DNA from: an uncultured Porticoccus sp.
GTDB taxonomy: Bacteria > Pseudomonadota > Gammaproteobacteria > Pseudomonadales > Porticoccaceae
Assembly (NCBI GenBank): GCA_950063125.1
Contig: CATLZI010000087.1
Span: forward strand, 1-8,053
Reading direction: 5' to 3'
DNA length: 8,053 bases
Under the pieces are notes generated by a model. The model did no database searches, had not been told where the DNA came from, and was given only the letters and a program-made list of their open reading frames with translations. Below are positions 1-5,733 of this stretch, piece by piece; position 1 is the stretch's first letter; the number at the start of each line of letters is the position of its first letter. The translations under genes were made by a program, and so were the position numbers.

Positions 1-11
1 TTCTGGAAAAG

Positions 12-35
12 ATTCGAGTCCTTCTCGAGCCGAAT
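12..35 (-). terminator. possible weak terminator after thrH
   Basis: Read on the minus strand just beyond the thrH stop, TCGAG (28-24), a 5-base loop and CTCGA (18-14) form a perfect 5-bp stem. It is followed by ATCTTTTCC, a short T-rich tract. An alternative outer pairing ATTCG/CGAAT (12-16 with 31-35) also exists. The stem is short and the T-run is interrupted by C, so this is only a weak rho-independent terminator candidate. Confidence 0.3.
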
Positions 36-55
36 AGCCCCTCAGGATAGATCGC

Positions 56-673
56 CTACAAGCTGAGATCCCGGACACTGGCCCTGATAAATTCCTGTTT
101 GAGCGCCTCAAATGTATGGACAGCCGGAAATTGCGGGAATTGCTCAATAACATTCTGAGGTGCATGAAACAGGATACCGGCATCGGCCTCTGCCAGCATG
201 GTCGTATCGTTATAGGAATCACCGGCAGCAATAGTCCGGTAGTACATGCTTTTAAAGCCGACTATCGCCTGGCGCTTCGGGTTGGCCTGCCGCAAGTGGT
301 AATTAACCACCCGGCCGTCCTGGTCTGTTTCAAGTTTGTGACAAAGCAGCGCGGGAAATCCCAACTGACGCATCAACGGCTGGGCAAACTCATAAAAAGT
401 GTCGGAGAGAATCACCACCTGAAAGCGTTCACGCAGCCAGTCAACAAACTCCTTCGCGCCCTCGAGAGGCGACAGCGTAGCTATCACCTCCTGAATCTCG
501 TTAAGCCCCAGGCCGTGCCGGTCGAGAATATCCAATCGATAACGCATCAGCACATCATAATCCGGTTCATCCCGGGTTGTTCGCTTAAGCGCTTCAATAC
601 CGGTTTTCTCGGCAAAGGCAATCCATATTTCAGGAATCAGTACGCCTTCAAGATCCAAACAAGCGATTTCCAC
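56..673 (-). CDS. thrH: ThrH: bifunctional phosphoserine phosphatase / homoserine phosphotransferase
   Basis: This is a HAD-superfamily cytoplasmic enzyme of 205 residues. In Pseudomonas, ThrH dephosphorylates phosphoserine, the last step of serine synthesis, and can transfer the phosphate to homoserine, feeding threonine synthesis. HAD motif I is CLDLEG (residues 5-10, Asp7 the expected nucleophile). Motif II is the ILSDT serine (Ser90). The motif III lysine is probably in NPKRQ (Lys133), and motif IV is GDSYND (151-156). The sequence closely resembles the P. aeruginosa protein as I remember it, including VVILSDTFYEF and FPQFPAVHT. An upstream in-frame ATG at 706 would add 11 residues (MFWCRTIKGGF) not seen in the family. 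The GTG at 673-671 gives exactly 205 residues and has AAGGGTGG just upstream as ribosome binding site, so GTG was chosen. It is transcribed divergently from cysH. Serine supplies the carbon skeleton for cysteine, which fits the sulfur-assimilation neighbourhood. Confidence 0.95.
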   Translation of the reverse strand: MEIACLDLEGVLIPEIWIAFAEKTGIEALKRTTRDEPDYDVLMRYRLDILDRHGLGLNEIQEVIATLSPLEGAKEFVDWLRERFQVVILSDTFYEFAQPLMRQLGFPALLCHKLETDQDGRVVNYHLRQANPKRQAIVGFKSMYYRTIAAGDSYNDTTMLAEADAGILFHAPQNVIEQFPQFPAVHTFEALKQEFIRASVRDLSL

Positions 674-734
674 AAAGCCACCCTTAATCGTACGACACCA
701 AAACAAGACCGCGCCACTCTAACGATTTCAGGGA

Positions 735-746
735 TATTGCGCAATA
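735..746. promoter_or_regulatory. 12-bp perfect palindrome in the thrH-cysH spacer
   Basis: TATTGCGCAATA is a perfect 12-bp palindrome lying 61 bp upstream of the thrH GTG and about 180 bp upstream of cysH. Its position between two divergent promoters makes an operator plausible, but I cannot assign a regulator. It could also be chance. Confidence 0.3.
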
Positions 747-862
747 AAGTTGCGAGGCTTTTGATAGCTCCACAGGCAGGGAAAACACCCTTTTTACAGA
801 TTTTTAATAGCCATATCGATGAAGGTTATAGTTTCTGATTATTTTTGCTTTAGTGGTGGCTT

Positions 863-871
863 TGGTATGAT
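863..871 (+). promoter_or_regulatory. probable extended -10 promoter for cysH
   Basis: TGG followed by TATGAT (866-871) is an extended -10 element (TGn plus 5 of 6 matches to TATAAT). No good -35 hexamer lies 16-18 bp upstream; the region there is T-rich (TTTTTGCTTT). A poor -35 is typical of CysB-activated promoters. Upstream, TTATA (823-827) and TTATT (838-842) could be part of an activator site, but that is speculative. Transcription would start near 878, leaving a leader of about 45 nt before the cysH ATG at 925. Confidence 0.5.
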
Positions 872-900
872 GCGCGACTTTGAGGACAACCCCTCTAACT

Positions 901-916
901 TATTGAGAATATTGAG
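901..916 (+). repeat. tandem TATTGAG direct repeat in the cysH leader
   Basis: TATTGAG occurs at 901-907 and again at 910-916, a 9-bp period, in the short leader before cysH. The second copy supplies the only recognisable, weak ribosome binding element (GAG, 8 bases before the ATG). It is followed by the small palindrome GAGTAACTC (914-922). The repeat may be chance, a protein-binding site or an mRNA element that modulates translation. Confidence 0.4.
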
Positions 917-924
917 TAACTCCC

Positions 925-1656
925 ATGACTGCAAACCTTCTGAACACTCTTGATCTCGATCGGGAATTATCCGATCAGTCTCCCCAGGAGATTATTGCCT
1001 ACGCCCTTGAGCAATTTGACAATATTGCCATCTCATTTAGTGGTGCAGAGGATGTTGTACTGATTGATATGGCGCACAGGATAAACCCGGAGAAAGTACA
1101 GGTCTTTTCCCTCGACACAGGTCGCCTGCATGCCGAAACCTATCGCTTTATCGAAAAGGTCCGTGAGCATTATGGTATTCAGATCGACGTGGTATTTCCC
1201 GACGCCTACGCCGTCAATAATATGGTGCGGGAGAAAGGCCTTTTCAGTTTTTACCGCGACGGCCACAAAGAGTGCTGTAGTATCCGTAAGATTGGTCCCC
1301 TACGCCGTAAATTGCTGACTGTAGACGCCTGGGTAACCGGTCAGCGTCGCGACCAGAGCCCCGGCACCCGCACAGCTATCCCTGTGATTCAGGACGACAA
1401 GGCCTTTGCCCGACCCGATGCCACCCTGACCAAGTTCAACCCGCTGGCCAACTGGTCATCAAATCAGGTGTGGGAATATATTCGCTCCAATAACGTGCCC
1501 TATAACGAATTACATGACCGGGGCTATATCAGTATTGGCTGCGAACCCTGTACACGTGCCACCGGCCCCGGCCAACATGAGCGCGAAGGCCGCTGGTGGT
1601 GGGAAGAAGCCACGATGAAGGAATGCGGGCTGCACTCCGTCAATACGCAAAAATAA
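925..1656 (+). CDS. cysH: CysH: 4Fe-4S adenylylsulfate (APS) reductase
   Basis: This enzyme reduces adenosine 5'-phosphosulfate to sulfite and AMP using thioredoxin-type reductant, the key reductive step of assimilatory sulfate reduction in the cytoplasm. The 243 residues show the PP-loop motif SFSGAED (37-43), the LDTG nucleotide-binding motif (63-66) and TGQRRDQS (138-145). All cluster cysteines are present: Cys117-Cys118 in KECCSIRK and Cys206/Cys209 in GCEPC. The catalytic cysteine is Cys234 in KECGLH. The CC...CxxC set marks the bacterial APS-using class rather than the cluster-free PAPS reductase of enteric bacteria. The five cysteines sit at a constant offset of 22 from the P. aeruginosa residues as I recall them (139, 140, 228, 231, 256). 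The N-terminus is shorter than in that protein, but an in-frame TGA at 913-915 excludes extension past the ATG at 925. The gene probably forms an operon with the thioredoxin-like gene 14 bp downstream and is likely CysB-activated. Confidence 0.97.
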   Translation: MTANLLNTLDLDRELSDQSPQEIIAYALEQFDNIAISFSGAEDVVLIDMAHRINPEKVQVFSLDTGRLHAETYRFIEKVREHYGIQIDVVFPDAYAVNNMVREKGLFSFYRDGHKECCSIRKIGPLRRKLLTVDAWVTGQRRDQSPGTRTAIPVIQDDKAFARPDATLTKFNPLANWSSNQVWEYIRSNNVPYNELHDRGYISIGCEPCTRATGPGQHEREGRWWWEEATMKECGLHSVNTQK

Positions 1657-1670
1657 ACCGGGAAAGACAC

Positions 1671-2006
1671 ATGAAAATCACGCTCGTCAAAAAGATTAAG
1701 CTGGACGGCAGCCTCTGCAGAAAGTGCGAAGACGTGCAGCAAAAAATGGAAGCTGCTGACCAGATGTCTCTAATAGACGAGGTTTTACTGGCTGATGAAC
1801 GGGACACCAGCTCACCGGGAATGGTGCTGGCGAGACGTTACAATGTGGAGCAGGCGCCCTTCTTTGTGGTTGAACGGGAAGGCCTGCAACCGGAAATTTA
1901 CACCGTCTATTTCAAGTTCGTTAAAGAAGTACTTAACCAGAAAACCCGCGAAGAGGACGAGCTAAAGGAAATTCTCAACGATAACCCCGACCTCGATTTT
2001 CTATAA
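1671..2006 (+). CDS. small thioredoxin/glutaredoxin-like protein (CRKC) in operon with cysH
   Basis: A 111-residue protein with a thioredoxin-like fold signature: an N-terminal strand (KITLVKKI), a CxxC redox motif Cys16-Arg-Lys-Cys19 at the start of a helix, and a probable cis-proline loop AP63FFVV before a strand. An acidic C-terminal tail ends in NPDLDFL. The motif is CRKC, not the CGPC of thioredoxin or the CPYC of glutaredoxin, and I do not recognise a characterised family. The ATG at 1671 has GGGAAAG 6-7 bases upstream. A longer in-frame reading from 1596 would overlap the cysH 3' end and was rejected. Only 14 bp separate it from the cysH stop, so co-transcription is very likely. The inferred role is redox partner of CysH, which must be re-reduced after each turnover; a sulfur-relay or chaperone role is the alternative. 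I recall a small hypothetical gene in the same place in Pseudomonas. Confidence 0.85.
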   Translation: MKITLVKKIKLDGSLCRKCEDVQQKMEAADQMSLIDEVLLADERDTSSPGMVLARRYNVEQAPFFVVEREGLQPEIYTVYFKFVKEVLNQKTREEDELKEILNDNPDLDFL

Positions 2007-2040
2007 GGTTCCTGAAGAAGTTTCCTAGTGCACTATTGTC

Positions 2041-2060
2041 CAACCCCTGGGATGGGCTTG
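2041..2060. terminator. imperfect hairpin between convergent cysH operon and cysB
   Basis: CAACCCC (2041-2047), a 6-base loop and GGGCTTG (2054-2060) can pair over seven positions with one C-C mismatch. No T-run follows on either strand. It lies in the 71-bp spacer between two converging genes, where a bidirectional transcription stop would be expected. A separate 10-bp palindrome, TAGTGCACTA, sits at 2026-2035. Neither is a convincing intrinsic terminator. Confidence 0.25.
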
Positions 2061-2077
2061 ATGGCAAATCAAATAGA

Positions 2078-3052
<975 letters not shown>

Positions 3053-3095
3053 TCACCCACCCAGATAGACAACAATGATATAAAAATATAAAAAA

Positions 3096-3113
3096 TTATT
3101 CCTTTGAAGAATA
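3096..3113. promoter_or_regulatory. putative CysB-type operator between cysB and the permease gene
   Basis: TTATTCC (3096-3102) begins an inverted motif, TATTC - 7 bases - GAATA (3097-3101 and 3109-3113). It has the size and AT-rich half-site character of LysR-family binding sites and resembles the TTATTCC-like half-sites I recall for CysB. It lies 44 bp upstream of the cysB start, where CysB could repress itself, and just upstream of the probable -10 of the divergent permease gene, where it could activate. The assignment to CysB is inference. Confidence 0.4.
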
Positions 3114-3115
3114 GG

Positions 3116-3121
3116 TATAAA
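3116..3121 (+). promoter_or_regulatory. probable -10 element for the TauE/SafE permease gene
   Basis: TATAAA at 3116-3121 matches the -10 consensus at five of six positions. The stretch 17 bp upstream (AAATTA) does not resemble a -35 element, suggesting an activator-dependent promoter. The inverted TATTC/GAATA motif occupies the -35 area. Transcription would begin near 3128, giving a leader of about 40 nt before the GTG at 3167 and excluding the upstream TTG at 3104 as start codon. Confidence 0.45.
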
Positions 3122-3166
3122 TTGCTAGAGTTTCCAGGTTATTTTGAGGATGCAAGTGGATTAATT

Positions 3167-3955
3167 GTGCTGGATTTACTGCTGTACATTGTATCCGGTG
3201 CTTTTGTGGGTTTAGTCGTCGGACTCACCGGTGTCGGTGGCGGGTCCTTGATGACACCAATGCTGATTATGTTCGGCATCCCCTACAATGTCGCTATTGG
3301 CACTGACCTCCTCTATGCCGCCATCACAAAGGCCAGTGGTGTTGTGGCCCACACCAGGCAGAAAAGTATTCAGTGGCGACTGGTTGCTTACCTCGCTGCT
3401 GGCAGCATACCCGCATCCCTTATTACATCCCAGCTCCTCTATCACGTGTTTACAGATGCAGAAGAATATCGGGAAATCCTGACGACCAGTCTCGGTATCA
3501 TGCTGATAATTACCGCCGCCGTGATTTTACTGAAACGCTTTCTTCGCAATGCTTCCGATCGACCACACGGCGCCGTAGGTGCTTTTTTTCAACTACACGC
3601 CACGAAGGTAACCTTTGTCTCCGGCATTTTTCTGGGGATCTTTGTCACACTCTCATCAGTGGGCGCGGGCGCGTTTTGTGCGGCGCTTCTGATGGTCCTC
3701 TACCCTCGCCTACCGGCACTGCATGTGGTCGGGACTGACATTGCCCACGCAGTACCACTAACGCTTATTGCTGGACTCGGTCATTTATTCTTGCTGGGCA
3801 ATGTCGATTTGGTGCTGCTTGGATCACTGTTGATAGGATCACTGCCAGCCATCCACGTTGGCACCCGACTGGCAGCCCGGCTCCCAAGCCGGGTATTGCA
3901 ACCGATTTTAGCCTGTCTGTTGCTCGGCATGGGCATCAAATTCGCCCTGTTCTAA
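3167..3955 (+). CDS. TauE/SafE-family sulfite/sulfur-anion permease (inner membrane)
   Basis: A 262-residue, almost wholly hydrophobic protein, expected to cross the inner membrane about eight times. It shows the two-fold internal repeat of the TauE/SafE family (PF01925). The first copy has GLTGVGGGSLMTPML and IGTDLLYAAITKASG; the second has TLSSVGAGAF and VGTDIAHAVPL. Family members export or import sulfite, sulfoacetate and other organosulfur or C2 compounds. Specific substrates are rarely known, so sulfite is inferred from the cysB/cysH context. The reading frame extends upstream to a TTG at 3104, but that has no ribosome binding site and lies upstream of the probable promoter. GTG 3167 has AAGTGGA six bases upstream and gives the normal N-terminus (MLDLLLYIVSGAFVG) leading directly into the first membrane helix. 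It is divergent from cysB and likely under CysB control. Its stop lies 5 bp from the stop of the convergent nucleotidase gene. Confidence 0.88.
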   Translation: MLDLLLYIVSGAFVGLVVGLTGVGGGSLMTPMLIMFGIPYNVAIGTDLLYAAITKASGVVAHTRQKSIQWRLVAYLAAGSIPASLITSQLLYHVFTDAEEYREILTTSLGIMLIITAAVILLKRFLRNASDRPHGAVGAFFQLHATKVTFVSGIFLGIFVTLSSVGAGAFCAALLMVLYPRLPALHVVGTDIAHAVPLTLIAGLGHLFLLGNVDLVLLGSLLIGSLPAIHVGTRLAARLPSRVLQPILACLLLGMGIKFALF

Positions 3956-3960
3956 ACTGC

Positions 3961-4866
3961 TTAGTTCTGTTTGTTAGCTATACCATGGGGCACATGCCCA
4001 GTGGCTACATGGGATTTTGCCGACTCGCAATGAGCCTGCTGATCGTCAAAGAACACATCCGCCCCATAGGATTTAAGGAACGCCCCCTTCTCCAGACCAC
4101 CGAGAAACAGGGACTCATCTATCCTGATATCCCATGTTCGGAGTGTTCTCACGACCCGCTCATGGGCTGGCGCAGAGCGTGCAGTGACAAGGGCTGTCCG
4201 AATAGGACAGCTCTCAGGTGGGAATTCTGACTGCAGGGTATGCAAAACCTGAAGAAAATGTTTGAACGGGCCACCGCTCATCGGCTGCCTTGCTGCAGCT
4301 TTCTCACTTTGAGTGAATGCCGCCAGCCCGCTTTCCTTATACACACGTTCCGATTCATCGGAAAACAGTACCGCATCACCATCAAATGCAAAGCGAAGCT
4401 CATCGTCATTGCGATCTCTGGATCCCGATGATATTAACGTTGCCGCTGCAATCCCGTTATTCAGGGCATTGCAGACATCCTCTGCATTGGTCGAAAGAAA
4501 CAAATGGCAACCAAAAGCGGATACATACCGGTAGGGGCTTTCTCCGCCACAGAAGGCGGCACGGCTGATATTCAACCCATAGTGCTCAATGGAATTAAAT
4601 ACCCGCAACCCGGTGTCAGCCGAATTCCGGGAGAGTAAAATCACCTCTACCCTTGGATCCCCATCCAGCTTTTCATTGATTCTCAGCAGTTTTTTTACCA
4701 TGGGAAAGGCTTCACCCGGCGCAAGAACCTCATCTTCGTGCGCCACCTGATAACGGGAATAGGCATCCAAACCCTCCTGCTCATAAACCCGATGGCTTTC
4801 ATCCAGGTCAAACAGGGCCCTGGAAGAAATGGCAATCACCAGTTTGTCACCAAAGTTCTTTGACAC
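3961..4866 (-). CDS. cytosolic 5'-nucleotidase, cN-I type (PF06189)
   Basis: A 301-residue soluble protein strongly resembling animal cytosolic 5'-nucleotidase I, which hydrolyses AMP (and other NMPs) to nucleoside and phosphate. Matching blocks in order are AISSRALFD (12-20), YEQEGLDAY (28-36), NSIEHYGLNISR (91-102), FAFDGDAVLFSDESERVY (159-176, with a DxD acidic pair Asp162/Asp164), CPIRTALVTARSAPAHERV (220-238), TLRTWDIRIDESLFLGG (241-257) and VFFDDQ (271-276). It has no signal peptide or membrane segment. The start is GTG at 4866-4864, with GAGGA seven bases upstream on the minus strand. The gene is convergent with the permease and divergent from the CopG-like gene, so it is probably transcribed alone from the 4867-5168 spacer. 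A link to sulfur metabolism is possible because APS reductase releases AMP, but general nucleotide salvage is the safer reading. Confidence 0.9.
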   Translation of the reverse strand: MSKNFGDKLVIAISSRALFDLDESHRVYEQEGLDAYSRYQVAHEDEVLAPGEAFPMVKKLLRINEKLDGDPRVEVILLSRNSADTGLRVFNSIEHYGLNISRAAFCGGESPYRYVSAFGCHLFLSTNAEDVCNALNNGIAAATLISSGSRDRNDDELRFAFDGDAVLFSDESERVYKESGLAAFTQSEKAAARQPMSGGPFKHFLQVLHTLQSEFPPESCPIRTALVTARSAPAHERVVRTLRTWDIRIDESLFLGGLEKGAFLKSYGADVFFDDQQAHCESAKSHVATGHVPHGIANKQN

Positions 4867-5168
4867 AGACTATTCCTCAGGGAACTTACCCATTACACCT
4901 TAGTAAAAACAACCCATTAAATGAATAAACTACAAGTCAGCTCGTATCGAGATAGGGTCTTTTTCTCAATTGATCTACTCAACCTTGTACACTCGTATAC
5001 AGCAAATTGACACAATCATGGTGACGACTAATCGGGATAACGAGTGGTTGATAACTGGATAGACTTTACCATGAGAATAATTTCACTCATGCTCTTCAGC
5101 AACTGGAAATTGAAACAACGATACTTCTATTTTAACGGATACTTGGCACTCACACCTTGGAGATCTCC
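4867..5168. other. 302-bp divergent intergenic region, no convincing gene
   Basis: This spacer separates the nucleotidase (minus) from the CopG-like lipoprotein (plus) and must hold both promoters. It contains a perfect -35 hexamer TTGACA at 5007-5012, but no acceptable -10 at 16-18 bp. GATAAC occurs as a direct repeat at 5036-5041 and 5050-5055. CTCG-TAT-CGAG (4941-4951) is a small perfect inverted repeat, and TGTAC...TATACA (4986-5001) a loose one. On the minus strand, TGTAAT near 4900 could be a -10 for the nucleotidase, without a clear -35. The openings at 4921 (29 codons) and 5071 (36 codons) lack ribosome binding sites and resemble nothing I know. No CueR-type dyad was recognised. Confidence 0.6.
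5110..5136 (+). promoter_or_regulatory. candidate promoter for the CopG-like lipoprotein
   Basis: TTGAAA (5110-5115, five of six to TTGACA) and TTTAAC (5131-5136, four of six to TATAAT) are separated by only 15 bp. Transcription from here would leave a leader of about 25 nt with the GGAG ribosome binding site. The short spacing makes it weak or regulator-dependent, so the call is tentative. Confidence 0.3.
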
Positions 5169-5690
5169 ATGGCTAATATAAAAAAATACGTTTTAACAGG
5201 GTTTCTACTGATTTTTCTCATGGTGGCCGGGTGTACAAGCGAGGAAAAAGCCATATCTGAACGAGCCTCGAACAGTATGCCGAAACCATTGACTTCGTCC
5301 TCTTACAATCTCTACAAAAGTGAATCCTGTGGTTGCTGTGAAGAGTGGATGGAATATATGTCCGACAAGGGTTATCACGCACTTATTCACCATCCTGAAA
5401 ATCTGACGGCGGTAAAAAGTAGTCTGGGTATCGATTCAGAGTATCAGTCCTGCCACACCGCAGTCTTTGAAAACGGCTATGTCGTGGAGGGTCATGTGCC
5501 GGCTAAATTTGTGACAAAATTCATGACCAACCCCCCTGATGGTGCACTTGGCCTGGCGGTGCCAGGTATGCCTGTGGGTAGCCCCGGTATGGAAATGGAA
5601 GACCGGTTTAAACCCTATAACATCTATTTACTGAAAAAGGATGGCAGCACAGAGGTTTATGCCTCTGTGGAGAGTGCCGACCAACAATGA
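5169..5690 (+). CDS. DUF411 / CopG-like copper-binding lipoprotein
   Basis: A 173-residue envelope protein of the DUF411 family (COG3019), which includes the copper-resistance protein CopG, a cysteine-rich periplasmic protein with a CxCC motif that binds a copper cluster. The N-terminus is a lipoprotein signal: KK, a hydrophobic stretch (residues 7-20) and the lipobox VAGC with Cys22 as lipid anchor. The mature domain has the metal motif ESCGCCEEW (cysteines at about 51, 53 and 54), then QSCHTAVFENGYVVEGHVPA (Cys and His ligands), and ends with the family block GLAVPGMPVGSPGMEM. The ATG at 5169 has GGAG six bases upstream. A TTG at 5157 overlaps that site and was rejected. No other copper gene is visible nearby, so it stands alone between a nucleotidase and a transporter operon. 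The likely role is periplasmic copper handling; this CopG is unrelated to the ribbon-helix-helix repressor of the same name. Confidence 0.9.
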   Translation: MANIKKYVLTGFLLIFLMVAGCTSEEKAISERASNSMPKPLTSSSYNLYKSESCGCCEEWMEYMSDKGYHALIHHPENLTAVKSSLGIDSEYQSCHTAVFENGYVVEGHVPAKFVTKFMTNPPDGALGLAVPGMPVGSPGMEMEDRFKPYNIYLLKKDGSTEVYASVESADQQ

Positions 5691-5705
5691 CCCCGGTGGG
5701 AAACG

Positions 5706-5733
5706 GTGAATATTTACCGATCAAAATATTCAC
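5706..5733. terminator. 10-bp perfect inverted repeat between convergent genes, possible bidirectional terminator
   Basis: GTGAATATTT (5706-5715) and AAATATTCAC (5724-5733) are exact reverse complements around an 8-base loop. The structure starts 15 bases after the CopG-like stop codon and covers the last six codons and stop of the symporter gene. The stem is AT-rich and no T-run follows it on either strand, so classical intrinsic termination is uncertain. A role in ending convergent transcripts or stabilising 3' ends is plausible. Confidence 0.45.

Noticed and set aside
778..795. AGGG-AAAACA-CCCT plus T-run as an intrinsic terminator or attenuator upstream of cysH
   Set aside because: Only a 4-bp stem, and it lies upstream of the probable cysH promoter at 863-871, so it would not be in the cysH transcript.
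116..838. Long plus-strand open frame opposite thrH (240 codons)
   Set aside because: It is antisense to the well-supported thrH gene, its translation resembles no known protein, and it continues into the spacer without a ribosome binding site.
1596..1670. Extended N-terminus for the thioredoxin-like protein starting at 1596
   Set aside because: It overlaps the conserved cysH C-terminus, while ATG 1671 has its own ribosome binding site and begins directly with the first strand of the fold.
3104..3166. TTG-initiated N-terminal extension of the TauE/SafE permease
   Set aside because: No ribosome binding site, a hydrophilic extension unlike the family, and location upstream of the likely transcription start; GTG 3167 fits better.
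3955..3972. CTAA-ACTGC-TTAG as a terminator between the permease and nucleotidase genes
   Set aside because: A 4-bp AT-rich stem is too weak and has no T-run; convergent genes with a 5-bp gap may simply end by other means.
4921..5010. 29-codon opening (MNKLQVSSYRDRV...) in the 4867-5168 spacer
   Set aside because: No Shine-Dalgarno sequence, no recognisable similarity, and a length expected by chance.
5007..5012. Perfect TTGACA as a promoter for the CopG-like gene
   Set aside because: No -10-like hexamer at 16-18 bp; the nearest (GATAAC at 5036) is 23 bp away.
5071..5181. 36-codon opening beginning MRIISLMLFSN and overlapping the CopG-like start
   Set aside because: No ribosome binding site, and it runs across the ribosome binding site and start of the real gene in another frame; a leader peptide cannot be excluded but is unsupported.
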